From Terfezia claveryi (taxonomy: Eukaryota; Ascomycota; Pezizomycetes; Pezizales; Pezizaceae), in NCBI GenBank assembly GCA_015179025.1, contig WHUX01000211.1, positions 1 through 64,000 on the forward strand: DNA of 64,000 nt, read 5' to 3'. The notes under the pieces are model-generated. The model did no database searches. It saw nothing but the letters and a program-made list of their open reading frames with translations, and was not told the DNA's origin. Of this stretch, positions 24,005 to 34,531 are shown piece after piece (the first letter of the stretch is position 1; each line of letters begins with the position of its first letter). The position numbers and the translations under genes are program-made.

Positions 24005-24145
24005 CCAGTCATGGGTGCATACTTACCCGAGAAATTCGCTAGGTGTGAGAATAACCGAAGCACGGCAATGCACATTCTGCTTCTACATTGTGCAGCGAGC
24101 CTATACTGCAGTATCAAAAATATGATCTAAGAGCGTGATATCTAT

Positions 24146-24499
24146 CTAGGGAGGAGCTGTGGAGGAGGTAATAGTATGTAAATAATGTTCAATGACCGAG
24201 GTGTATCCAAATACATCAGAATCATCCTCCTCATCACCATCCTTTGGAAGTCGATGATATATAAGAAACATTAAGACTTCTATCATTTTCTCTCTTGAGT
24301 AGCTGCGTTTTACTCTTAAGTCCAGTTTTGCTTTTGCTCGTGACGTAGCAGAGATCGACTTTCGAGTATTAGGTAGGTGCTGTAGGATATTGGTATCAGA
24401 TACTGATATAGGCTGCAAAACTCGTCTGACTCTTGGTGGTGTCCCCCGAACATAATATACAAATAGGCTTAAGCATAAAACTAAATGGATGAACTTCAA
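24146..24499 (-). CDS. uncharacterised 117-aa ORF, possible transposon-protein fragment
   Basis: The frame starts with an ATG and a hydrophobic stretch (FIHLVLCLSLFVYYV) that mimics a signal peptide, then has a basic segment with YSREKMIEVLMFLIYHRLP and an acidic tail. The middle recalls the N-terminal helix-turn-helix part of fungal transposon proteins, but I cannot confirm that. A LINE fragment is inserted just beyond its 5' end (24531), so a longer parent may have been cut. No intron or partner is evident. Confidence 0.3.
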   Translation of the reverse strand: MKFIHLVLCLSLFVYYVRGTPPRVRRVLQPISVSDTNILQHLPNTRKSISATSRAKAKLDLRVKRSYSREKMIEVLMFLIYHRLPKDGDEEDDSDVFGYTSVIEHYLHTITSSTAPP

Positions 24500-24542
24500 T
24501 GTGGTATTCGAGTTTGCTATCTACATCTTCTGCCTTCGATGA

Positions 24543-25153
24543 ATCGTGGCTTCACAAGATCGGCAAAGCGGACTCAAGCAGCTGCTCATGTGGACACCCT
24601 ATCCAGGACGGAGCGCACATAAAGTTCGAATGCCCCCTCCTGTCTGCCCAACGACAAGCCCTAGGCAGCATTAAAGATGGGAGGATCTCGATTTCCCGAT
24701 ATGGGTAGAAGAAGGGACAAACTGGGACGCAGTGGAAGCTTTCTTTAGCTTCATTTACAAATGGATGGTTGGAAGGGGACGTGGCGGAGGCTAGAAAAGT
24801 GGAGGAAGTGGGCGGTTTATAGGCAGACAAGGAGGGGCTGACGAACATCCATTCATGCTAGAATGGGGTGGCTTTAGATGGCCAGTAGCACTCACGATTC
24901 TATTTTGTTTTTTCCTTTTGGCGCAGGCTTCAGTCAGGCCCCTCGGAGTCATCTGCCATTTGGGCGGTTAATGACAGCATGGGGGCCTCGCGTCACTCGA
25001 GTCTCTTCGTTACATCTGTTTTGAGTCCATTCCACAGCATGTATTTACCTTCATCCTTTTCTGCGCGCCGGACCTGGCAGATTAACGGTCCCCCTACTGG
25101 GACCGAATAAGAGTAACGAGTGTTTTTAAAAAAAAAAAGAAAAAAAAAAAATA
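24543..25153 (+). mobile_element. 5'-truncated LINE (Tad1-like) 3' fragment with TSD
   Basis: The 611-bp insert is flanked by a 12-bp direct repeat TGCCTTCGATGA (24531-24542 and 25154-25165) and ends in an A-rich tail. The 5' part encodes the C-terminal end of a LINE ORF2: a zinc-knuckle-like pattern C-x-C-G-H-x7-H-x4-C (SCSCGHPIQDGAHIKFECP), followed after a frame change by DFPIWVEEG and VEAFFSFIYKW. About 300 nt of 3'UTR follow, closing with GGTCCCCCTACTGGGACC and AATAAGAGTAACGAGT. The zinc pattern is typical of the Tad1/I group; reverse transcriptase and endonuclease are missing. Confidence 0.9.
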
Positions 25154-25322
25154 TGCCTTCGATGAGGTTCAGCGACTGTGTTCGCGCTAGCGAATTTTTC
25201 GAGATAATACAGTGTATTCAGCTTCTCATTATGAATACACGGAAAATACCACGAGACTTTGCCTTTTCCCTTTCCCCCTTCAGTACTCCGTATTGTCCCT
25301 AAAGATACTCGCATAATCCTTT

Positions 25323-27730
25323 CTACCCTCTACCGAAACTAAGCAGTCTTTCCCTGACTCCACTTTCCACATCTTCCTGAACTCCTGCTGCATTTTCATT
25401 CGCTATTCGGTCTCCCGCTTCTCTCACCACTTTCTCCCAGTCACAAATTAATACTGCCACAGTCTGCACCATAGCAATAACTGCCAAAGCACAGGTACAC
25501 CCTGCCCACAACCCCCGGATGCCCCATCCAAGCTTGAAACTTGTGTACAGACTGACCGGTATTGCCAGTCCATAATATGCCGGAACTTTGACTATTCCAG
25601 CAATACGCTGTCTCCCCTGCCCCTTTAATATCCCGCCTGTCACATTGGCAAGCACATCGACCACTTGGAAGGCAGCACAAACAGGCAACGCCTCTGCCAC
25701 AAAAGCAATAACCTCCTTGTCCCGGGAAAAAATCTTTCCAGCGTGTTCCCGTACAGCAATAAGTGCAACATAGTCAATGACTCCAAAAACAATGGCAATT
25801 CCCATCGCTACATAAGCAGAGCGGCGAGCGGAGGTGATGTTTCCAGCGCCAACGTACTGAGCAACGGCAGTACAGGAGGAAATCGACATCCCGAAAGGAA
25901 GCTGGTATATGAAACTCATCATAGTTGCTAGGATGGACTGAGCTGCCATTGTTGAAGTGCCGAAATAACTGGAAAATAGGGTTAGCAATTCGACAGATAT
26001 GAACTCAGACCAAATCATCGCTATCCCAGGTAGAGCAAGAGTCAAAATGGATCCCCAGTTCGTGAAGACACGCAGTGTCAGAGGATGCCAGCATTTGCTG
26101 CCTTCTATGAATATTGCATAGTATGCAAGGCATAGTGGCATCAGCCAGTTAGTAATCACTACTGCAGCAGGAGCACCATAGAAACCAAATCCCAAACCAA
26201 GGAACTCGCCCGACACGAGTGCAAAATTCATTAATGCATTGAGCGGGGCAAGGAAGGCCAAAACGGCAGTTGATGCATGAGGAATGCTCTGTGCTTGCAT
26301 ATATCTCTTTCCAGCCTCGAAAAGGGCATACCCCGGGGCACCCAAAAATAATATTCGCAAATAACCCCCAGCAAGTTCTACAACTTTCTGTTCTTGAACG
26401 ATGAGTCCAAGAATGGAAGGCGAGGACATCCAGATGAAACCAATTGGAACCGAGGTGAGCATCAATAGTATCACGCAGCGTTGGAGATGAAGCCCAACCT
26501 CTGTGTACTGGCCTGCACCATAGGACTGAGCGCAAAGTGTTTCCAGCGCTGTCACGAAGCCATGATATAATGCATAGCCCTGTCAAATCTGATTAGCGGT
26601 CACAAAACTGGTGAGAACTATATAAGGGAATAATACCGTTAGATTGGCCGTCATGGTAGCCAAAGAAACCGCTGCTAGCTCATCTTTACCAAGCTGTCCT
26701 GCGGAAAACTGCATGCTAATCAATATCTTCCAGAATAGATTTCAAACTCCCTTGCTATACTCACCACCGAGGCAAGAGTAAGAGAATGCTGTAACAGGAA
26801 CCCTACGATCAACGGGGCCTATATGACTTGCTCAGCCAAACCGCATGATTGAAATTCGATGTTGAGGCCTACCGAATTTCTAACCAAATTGAACAGCTCG
26901 AATGGCCAAGTCAAAGCAGTCTCCGCCAGCTTTATTCCACTTCCCAAGATATTGACTGCTACACCTTCATTGCCATCACTCCCATCTTTCAATATTTTAT
27001 AGGCAATCCCAATACCCCCTTTTGATATTGCCCCATAATCCATTGACTCATTGGACTGAGAGTTACTGGAGCTTGAACGGGAAGTTTCGGGTCGACTATA
27101 CAACTGAGAAATTAAAGCGCCAGTGGATAACAGAGTAGTACCTGCAGCTGTCCCTTGAGACTCAAATCTGTTGAAGCATGCCGTTAACAATCCTGACTCA
27201 CCACGCTGAAGTCAGAAAAAAACCCACTCAGTGCTGCCGCTCCCTACTATTGATCGTAGCAATGTGTTCGTAACATTTTCTATAGATACTATATCACCTA
27301 ACAGGGGGACACTCTCTTCGCTGGGAGTCTGCTTAGAACTTCCTGGCATCGGTACACTTGCATGAGACTCGGACCTGTTGCAGCATTACTTTTAGCTGAG
27401 GTCAGAAAAATCTCAGAGGCCAACCCACCTAGTGTTGCCACTCCCTACTATGGGTCGTAACAATGTATTCGTAACATTTCCCACAGATATTAGATCGCCT
27501 AACAGGGGAACATTCTCTTCGCCAGGAGTTTGTTTAAAACTGTCTGGCACTGGTCCACTCCCTCCTATTGATCGTAGCAATGTATCCGTAACATTTTCCA
27601 CAGATAGACGGCTTAATAAGGGAAAATTCTCTTCACCGGGAGTTTGTCTAGAACTGCTCGGCATTGGTGGTCCACTTGTGGGACTAGGCGTGGCATTACT
27701 TCCCTCTTCACCTGGTGGCGGCGACGGCAT
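25323..27730 (-). CDS. MATE-family efflux transporter with repeated N-terminal exons (708 aa)
   Basis: Six exons on the minus strand: 27730-27429, 27374-27228, 27167-26873, 26818-26765, 26708-26637 and 26579-25323. The introns are 54-60 nt and the total is an exact multiple of three. Two tiny exons encode the first transmembrane helix (APLIVGFLLQHSLTLASV) and FSAGQLGKDELAAVSLATM, a MATE hallmark; exon 6 supplies ALETLCAQSYGAGQ and about ten more helices. MATE proteins export cationic drugs or metabolites using a proton or sodium gradient, here probably at the plasma or vacuolar membrane. The first 150 residues are unusual: three copies of a unit like QTPGEE-xx-PLL-xx-SVxNVTxTLLRxIxGSG, at about residues 29-59, 67-98 and 116-147. 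An acidic cytosolic stretch follows, and GDRIANENAAGVQEDVESG ends the C-terminal tail. Substrate is unknown. Confidence 0.92.
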
Positions 27731-28227
27731 TGCAAATAAAATGATGGGAGGTCAAGAGATTGCTTTGGGTGGGCTTCGTCAGAAAACTAGAGAGGGAGAA
27801 GAATGCCATAATCTCCAGCAGGAAATGACTTGCGAGATAGTGGACAGAATTATTATTGACATGGCATTGGCCGAACAGAGTCATCACGAAGCAGAAATTC
27901 TTCGAATCAGAAAAACAAATTATATGTACACGTTATGGAGCAGCCAGTATAATGTCCACATCATGTACCGCAAATGGTAGTCTGGATGGCAGATCGTGAT
28001 CAAATACGAGATATAAACACGAAACATGCATATGGCCTAGACGGAGGTGCCTATTTATTGGGACACCTGTGTTTCGCATGTTAGTTCATGCAGGTTCCCA
28101 GCAGACCTATCGAGAATTAGATATCAAATAAAGAGAGGCACAAAAGCGATGGGTACGATCGAGAGTACCCAATTGTTTCCCAGAATGCGAGCCGCACACC
28201 AGAGCCAATTAGTAGGGCGTACGCAGG
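27731..28227. other. intergenic upstream of the MATE gene
   Basis: Holds the MATE promoter. Plus-strand open frames overlapping the MATE exons are shadows; nothing else is supported. Confidence 0.4.
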
Positions 28228-28261
28228 CAGATATACAGTACGTATACGTACTGTATATCTG
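28228..28261. repeat. 34-bp perfect palindrome
   Basis: CAGATATACAGTACGTA is followed directly by its exact reverse complement. A related TATACTGTACGTATA lies about 40 bp downstream. It could be a protein-binding dyad or a relic of two abutting inverted ends. Confidence 0.9.
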
Positions 28262-28507
28262 GTGCCCGAGTTCGAGCTTATGTTGTAACGTGAGGTAGAA
28301 TGGTATACTGTACGTATAGTCGTCAGCCCAAATACCGATAACAATTGCCAGCGGATTGAATTTGGAGTTGTAGTTGCGCTATTCCACAATCGGTAATCCT
28401 GACCTAACAATGGACTACCACAAATGGAAAGGTGCTTTCACTGACCACATGGCCATTGCTTGCCATTGCCGACTCCAATATGGCGATCGATCGATATCCC
28501 GGATGCT

Positions 28508-28533
28508 CTAGTTGGCACAACCCCTCGGTAGAG
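28508..28533 (+). repeat. 26-bp micro-insertion
   Basis: It begins CTAGTTGGCACAACCCCTC and is bounded by GGATGCT at 28501-28507 and 28534-28540. It lacks the TCTGG part of the core. Confidence 0.6.
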
Positions 28534-28540
28534 GGATGCT

Positions 28541-29628
28541 AGGGCCGCCGTACGTCCCTATAAGGTAATCATAATCCCACTCATGAATGCACGATTGTAC
28601 GCAGAAGCCGTAAAACATATTTTCCGGAGGTCTAGATGCTATCATCTCGAGCGGACCCCCTGGGTGCAATAGAGCTATAACATCAGGAAGTTTGTTCGCT
28701 CTAGCTTCCTCTTGCAGTGGAGATAAGGGACGTTTCGTTGTTTACACGCGTGACCGAGGATTTAAACCCTTCAAAGACTGTATGCAAATTTAATTAAAGA
28801 GGGTCTCCATTACTGGTGGAAAGCCGAGCTAGCTCCACCTATGGACTAGAATCAAATATAACAGCAACAATTCCCCCCATCTGTCCATCATCAAGCTCTG
28901 GATAGGTCTAATCCTCCCCTTTCTCACCACCTCAACACAACCGCCCCCAAAATCCAATACGACTCTCTGCTCTCTCTCGCGCTGTCCCGTCATAGATCCC
29001 CCTTTCGATAACCTACTTTCCTAAAAACCCCGCTGTGTCCGAACCCATCGCTATGCTAGGAATACAGTCTTAATGCGATCCTTTTCATCGCATCTCGGGA
29101 TTGATTTTGTACTATACCAGACTTTTCAATATTTGACACCAGTTTCGCTGTTCCTTAACTGTTGCAGTAACTTTTGACCGGATTTGAGTTTAATACAAGG
29201 GGTAATAGAGGAGGAAGTGGTACACCAGGAATGACTTTAGAACTCCAAGCTCATAGCCATCGATACAAGCATCAACATGGTAACTGGGAAAAAGAAGTCG
29301 CTCATTCTCCTATAGTTACCAGTCCTCCTCCCATGGATATTGATTGGGTCATCGGTTACGTAGGGTACCCATATGCCTTTGCTATCTGTGCTTTTGATTT
29401 ACCAGGGTGCTTCCACAGCATGCAATAGCTGCTAGTCATAGAGCTGCAGCTGCTTGATATACCGTATCATGCCGTCGATCAATACTTAGTTAGGTATAGT
29501 AGTTAACTATGTACGGTAGGTACCGTAGAGTACAGAGTAAAAGCCCGTAGTCAAGAAAGCTTGGCACTCTGGCAATAACAATAAAAAATTTGTCGAAGTC
29601 GAGTAAGCAGCCTCGTGACACCAACATC
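28541..29628. other. promoter/leader region of the Obg GTPase gene
   Basis: No coding exon can be supported. Pyrimidine-rich DNA at 28860-29010 is typical of fungal promoters or transcript leaders. Confidence 0.4.
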
Positions 29629-31596
29629 ATGCGGAAGATACCCTGCTCTCGTCAGACACTATACACATTCCTTCGTATATACCGAGGTGCCAGTGCGAAT
29701 AGATATTTGAACAACACGCTGACACCTTTCCTATGTCCCTGCCTTGCCTCTGCCAGTTTTTCTACTCGCACAAGCCCCACATTTCTCGCCCAGAACTTGC
29801 ATGAGAAGCGATGTTACTCCTCGATGCCAGACTCTCCTGCTGGGACCGGAGAAAGTGACCCAGACACAGCTTACCGGGTGCCGGTCCACTACCAAGAGTA
29901 TAATGAGACACCTTTCACCGATGTGGTATCCTTCAACCTCCAGTCTGGAAACGGTGGACACGGATGTGTCTCATTTTTAAGAGAAAAGTTTGTTGATAAG
30001 GGTCCACCCAACGGTGGCGATGGAGGTCGTGGGGGTTCTGTCTATATACAAGCCATCTACGGAGAAACAACGTCTCTACATAAGCTTGCACGCCAGGGAA
30101 CCATCCAAGCTGGTAATGGGAGGAATGGACAAGGGAAAAGCAAGAATGGGGAGAGAGGAGAAGATGTTGTAATCCGTGTACCTGTCGGGACGATAGTAAG
30201 GGAGATTGATAGATATGATCCCTCTGTAGTGCTCGAGGAAGAACTCAAGGAGTTTGAGGACGGAATGTTGAACATAGGAGATGAGGCAGAGTCAAACAGT
30301 GGATATCACGGGCCGAACGATAAATGGATACATTACCCCCTTGCTGAATCAGACAATGTCGCTTCGCCTAAATTCCAAGCAGCGAAGTACCCAGCGCAGC
30401 ATCACTTATCCTCTAGTGCAGTCCTCCGTCACACCCATCCATTACCCGTGAATTTGGATTTATCCCAACCTACACTAAAACCAATTCTCCTCATACCTGG
30501 TGCCCCTGGAGGATTGGGGAACCCACACTTCATCACTCAGAAAACCCGCTCTCCGAAATTTGCCACTCGCGGTGGAAAGGGCTGCAGGATGAGGATTAGC
30601 CTTGAGCTTAAGATTCTTGCAGATGTGGGGCTTGTTGGTCTTCCCAATGCTGGGAAAAGCTCATTCCTCCGTGCAATTACTCGGCGGAAAGCGAAGGTTG
30701 GAGAATGGGCGTTTACTACCCTATCGCCTAATCTCGGTACAGTGCAGCTACGCCCTCTCCAATCACAATCAAGAGCAACAGGGGCCGGAAGGCCCCGTGA
30801 GAGGTTCACAATTGCCGATATTCCAGGTTTAATTGCTGATGCCCATCTGAACAAGGGACTGGGGCACGGGTTTTTACGACATGTGGAGAGAGCAAAAGCC
30901 CTAGCGTTTGTAATTGATTTGGGAAGGCCCGACCCATTAGGCGACCTCAAATTATTGTGGAAGGAAGTGAAGGCATATGAAGAAGGATGGGGAGACGATA
31001 AAGTGTTGGAATACATGAGTGTGAATGGCATGATGGGTGAAATGGCGGGGAACCGAAGCATTGATAGGGAGCTTTCTCCTAATGATGATGCAATTGTACT
31101 AGGTATAGACAGCCCTCTAGAAGCGGCGGCGGAGGAGGAGGAGGAGGAGCAGCCGTCAGATGAGTACCCAGTCGAGAGATATCGAGCCGCGGCAGCCGCA
31201 ATAGAAAAACTCGGTGAGGCTGAATCACAAGACGAAGAATTGGTAGTTTGGCGTGGTAGCCGCAGCATCATGCCAAACTACTCACCATCACCAAACGCTG
31301 TTAAACCAGCAGCTGGGCTAATCAATTGCACTCGTAACATCCCAGCGGTCGCTATTAAGAGGGAGAAAATCTCCGCAAAGCCATGGTTCGTTATCGCAAA
31401 CAAAGCAGACTTAGGTGGAACTGAACAGAGGTTTTTGGAGCTCAGAATTTATGTCCAGGAACTTGCAAAGAAACAAAGACATGAAATAGCAGTGGTGCCT
31501 GTTAGTGCAATGAAGGGGCAAGGAGTGGAAGGAGCGGTTGAGGTGATGAGGCGGCTGCTGGATGTCACGGATGCGCTTGGAGGCAACGGCTTGTGA
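29629..31596 (+). CDS. MTG2: mitochondrial Obg-family GTPase (655 aa)
   Basis: A single uninterrupted exon. The start is the ATG at 29629, because the frame further 5' begins only with TTG. The first 60 residues are basic and Ser-rich (MRKIPCSRQTLYTFLRIYRG), a likely mitochondrial presequence. The glycine-rich Obg domain follows (FNLQSGNGGHGCVSFLREKF, then PPNGGDGGRGGSVYI). The G domain shows G1 GLPNAGKSS (residues 337-345), G3 DIPGLI, G4 NKAD and G5 SAMKG. Homologues Mtg2/ObgH bind the large mitoribosomal subunit late in assembly. Two insertions set this copy apart: about 70 residues in the Obg domain (after NIGDEAESNSGYHG) and an acidic run (E-rich, 31127-31160) between G3 and G4. Confidence 0.95.
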   Translation: MRKIPCSRQTLYTFLRIYRGASANRYLNNTLTPFLCPCLASASFSTRTSPTFLAQNLHEKRCYSSMPDSPAGTGESDPDTAYRVPVHYQEYNETPFTDVVSFNLQSGNGGHGCVSFLREKFVDKGPPNGGDGGRGGSVYIQAIYGETTSLHKLARQGTIQAGNGRNGQGKSKNGERGEDVVIRVPVGTIVREIDRYDPSVVLEEELKEFEDGMLNIGDEAESNSGYHGPNDKWIHYPLAESDNVASPKFQAAKYPAQHHLSSSAVLRHTHPLPVNLDLSQPTLKPILLIPGAPGGLGNPHFITQKTRSPKFATRGGKGCRMRISLELKILADVGLVGLPNAGKSSFLRAITRRKAKVGEWAFTTLSPNLGTVQLRPLQSQSRATGAGRPRERFTIADIPGLIADAHLNKGLGHGFLRHVERAKALAFVIDLGRPDPLGDLKLLWKEVKAYEEGWGDDKVLEYMSVNGMMGEMAGNRSIDRELSPNDDAIVLGIDSPLEAAAEEEEEEQPSDEYPVERYRAAAAAIEKLGEAESQDEELVVWRGSRSIMPNYSPSPNAVKPAAGLINCTRNIPAVAIKREKISAKPWFVIANKADLGGTEQRFLELRIYVQELAKKQRHEIAVVPVSAMKGQGVEGAVEVMRRLLDVTDALGGNGL

Positions 31597-32010
31597 AATA
31601 GTTGCGCCACCTTGTTTATGGGCAGTTCTAGATGGAAGATAACTATTTCCCTTTGCCTTTTTCGTTGGGACCAGATTAGAAACCCCGAGTCCCGAAAACC
31701 TTCAATGTGCCAAAAGAAGTACTAAGTATTCGGTAGTATTACCATGTGATTCCCCAGCGGAACTACTCTTTCTGATCACAAGATATTGCCATTTTCGGAT
31801 TAGTGCACTTCCCTTCTCGGACTACCACCAAAACTGAACGTTGTTTAACTTTCTCGAGGTTATCACGAGTGCGCCCAACCCGCATATGATTCATGTACTT
31901 ACGTTCCCATCAATTCACATCTGAATACCCCATTTCGCAATTGTCTCCAGGTAGAAGAAGGCCCGTTCCTCCTCCAGTCTCGATTATCATGCGTATGCTG
32001 ATGATTGAAA
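31597..32010. other. spacer between Obg gene and secreted-protein gene
   Basis: Presumed 3'UTR of the upstream gene and promoter of the downstream one; no other feature seen. Confidence 0.4.
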
Positions 32011-33754
32011 ATGCATCAATTAACTTCTGGATTCATTTTGCTCCTTCTCTTTACTCTCTCGGCTGTGAGTGCTCATCCCACTCCGAACCCCGACGCAACG
32101 AATGTCGTTCGTGAGAACTCTTTGACCCAGGGTGCCATCTCTAAGTTTGTTTCCAAGGGGCCGGAGAACCCTGCTGAGGATGGCGAAGAAGATATTGACG
32201 TTCAGCTTAAGGTTGAAGAGGATGAGCACAAGGAAGAAAAAGAGACAGAAAAGGAGGTTTTTAATTTCGGCGTTGACAATGACAGCAATGAGGAGGGTAA
32301 GAATGAGGTCGAGGTTGTCGTTGAAAATAGCAGTGGGGTTGACTTCGAGAATAATTACGAGGAAGGCCAAAGTGAGGGATCTTCCGAGGCCAAATTCGAG
32401 GTTGGGGTCAAGGCCGATAATAACAGTGATGAGGGTGATTCCGATGGGGAAGTTGAAGTCATAGTGGAGAAAGCAGAGGAGCCATGTGATGAAGATGATA
32501 GCTCTGCCCCTGAGACTGAGTATGCCCCTAGTTATTTTAGGAAAAGGTTTCAGAGGCTCATATACCTTTTTTAGGAAAAGTTATCAAAAGGAACCAAGTT
32601 ACGACTATGAGCAAGAGGAAGCCCGCCATGGTTTCAAGTTCGAGTTCGAGCCTGAGTTTGAAGAGGAGGAGGCTATCTTCTTTCATCACCTTCCTTCCGA
32701 GTCTGACCGCCAACCTGCTAGTGTTCACCTCAATCGTCTCGAGAGCAGCTGCTACCACTACTTCTATGCTAAACATGAATCCTATCCACGAGCTCAGGTC
32801 CCACAGCCTGAAGATGGGTTACCTAAGTGCCTCACAAGACCCACGGAGCTTCTACACCAGATTTTTCCCCAGGAGGAGAAACCAAAATCATATCGTCCGG
32901 GATTCCGAGGTGTTTCAGTGAACGTAACCCAGAGCCAACCCCAACCAGCTGAGGCCCCACTCCCACACACTCTGGTTCATCCTTCACCATTGCCGCAAGA
33001 CGAGATTCACCCTATAGATGCCACCAAGGCAGAGCAAGAACAAGAGCAAGGGAAAGAAGAGGAGAGCCCACACGCATGGGAGCTACAAGAACTTGAGCAA
33101 CCGGAGAACCAACAGCTTGAACAAGGGGAAGGAGATATCGGAGCCATTGTCAATTCAAAAAGCACTGAGAATAGTTTTGGGAAGCGCTCCGCCGAGCCAA
33201 AACGCCTTCCAGCTCACCACGTTATGGAGAAGCATCTTAAACTCGCAGAAGCCTCTCCTCACCTCCTCGGTATCGAGAGCGTAGATCAATTCAAAGATAT
33301 CTGGGAGAATAATCTTCCATATCCCATTGACGGAAGCCCAATGAGGGTCGGTGGTCCCATCCGCAAGCGCTCCGCTGGCAGGGAGTCCCGTATTGTCGAA
33401 CAAAGACAAAAGGAAAATGAGCTTCGCCAGGTCTACGGCAAACCTATCAAGGTCACTGCTCAAAGACCTGAAGACAAAGAAAAGGATATTGGTTTGCAGG
33501 AAATTAAGGATGAGAAGAACTCCCTCTCTGAGCTATCAAATATCGGTTACAAGCTTAATCTTGGGAAGACCGATGAGCAAATTGCCCTTGAGCAGGAGCA
33601 AGAGTTCCAGCAACAGACGCAGCAACAGCACAGGGAGTCCTATAATTGCGATGTATGCCTGGGCAATGCTGAGAGAAAGAGGGAGAAGGAGCTGATGAGA
33701 CATGGTGACGCGGGGCTTCTGGTGCAGTTGTTTCCCTCGCAGAGGCAGGATTAG
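32011..33754 (+). CDS. secreted acidic protein with Kex2-type (KR) sites (about 569 aa)
   Basis: The ATG at 32011 begins a clear signal peptide (MHQLTSGFILLLLFTLSAVS, cleavage near SAH). The next 170 residues are highly acidic, with repeats of EVEVVVE type. A frame change occurs at about 32547: DNA there has TTTTAGGAAAAG twice, 34 nt apart (32535-32546 and 32569-32580). Removing one unit, as a 34-nt GT..AG intron (32547-32580) or as a tandem-duplication artefact, joins the two frames exactly. The second part is polar, ends with CDVCLGNAERKREKE, and has basic sites FGKRSAEPKR and IRKRSAGRE, as in Kex2-processed precursors. The function is unknown; peptide release is inferred only from the KR sites. 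Without the junction both halves are separate ORFs. Confidence 0.65.
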
Positions 33755-34531
33755 CTGATTACCCTAAACTCTGAAGCCTCCTACTCGCGGGCTGCATAAC
33801 AGCGTAAGCATGGGAGAGATTAGCATTAGCATATTTTCTTACGAGCATAGCGGTATGCATTCCAAAAGTTCGTAGGCGATTGAAAGAGCTGCTGGCGGTT
33901 GAAGTCGCGCTTGTGGCGGCAGGGTCAAACATGCATGTGGTGGAACACGTGGGTTTGTCGTATATTGGGGGTCATATATTTTGTTCCCATAGCAACTCAT
34001 ATGCATATTTGTGTTGCCTTGTCCCAGAGTTGTTCTTCCTGGGTTTGTGCCATTTGATTCTTCCTGGGAACACTTCTCAACAATGGATGTGGGGAGGCAC
34101 GGCGGTTTCTCAACTTAAATCAGTTTAATATACTATTTTGTTGAATGATGTAGGAATTTTGTGAAACACGGAAAACTTATGATCACTCGTTTTGGAATAA
34201 AGCTTAGGTGACAACGACAAAAGGTAGTCTCGTTTGGAAAAAGGAAGAATAATGAGTCCCAAAGCAGGAGCAAGACAACGGCAGACCGGTCACAAGAAAA
34301 ACAAAAACAAAACAAAATAGAGTGAAACAGAAAGAAAATGCAATAGTACAGTTAATGGCTTACTCCTCATGACAATCACCGGATCACGAAAAGGCCCTTA
34401 TTATTGGCCACCCGACCCCATCTCGTAGAAAAATGTTCAAACTCAGACCATCATTACCTATCCGCAGGATGAATATTGAGTGACCATCGCCACTCAAACT
34501 CTGCACATCCTACGCCACTACAGCCTCCCCA
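33755..34531. other. convergent 3' region of two genes
   Basis: Lies between the stop codons of the secreted-protein gene (+) and RPB5 (-). No further gene is supported. Confidence 0.4.

Noticed and set aside
27432..27980. 182-aa plus-strand ORF opposite MATE exon 1
   Set aside because: It is the antisense of a repeat-bearing MATE exon, which has splice sites and matches the family context.
30537..31271. 244-aa minus-strand ORF in the Obg gene
   Set aside because: Antisense of the conserved G domain and acidic run; no independent evidence.
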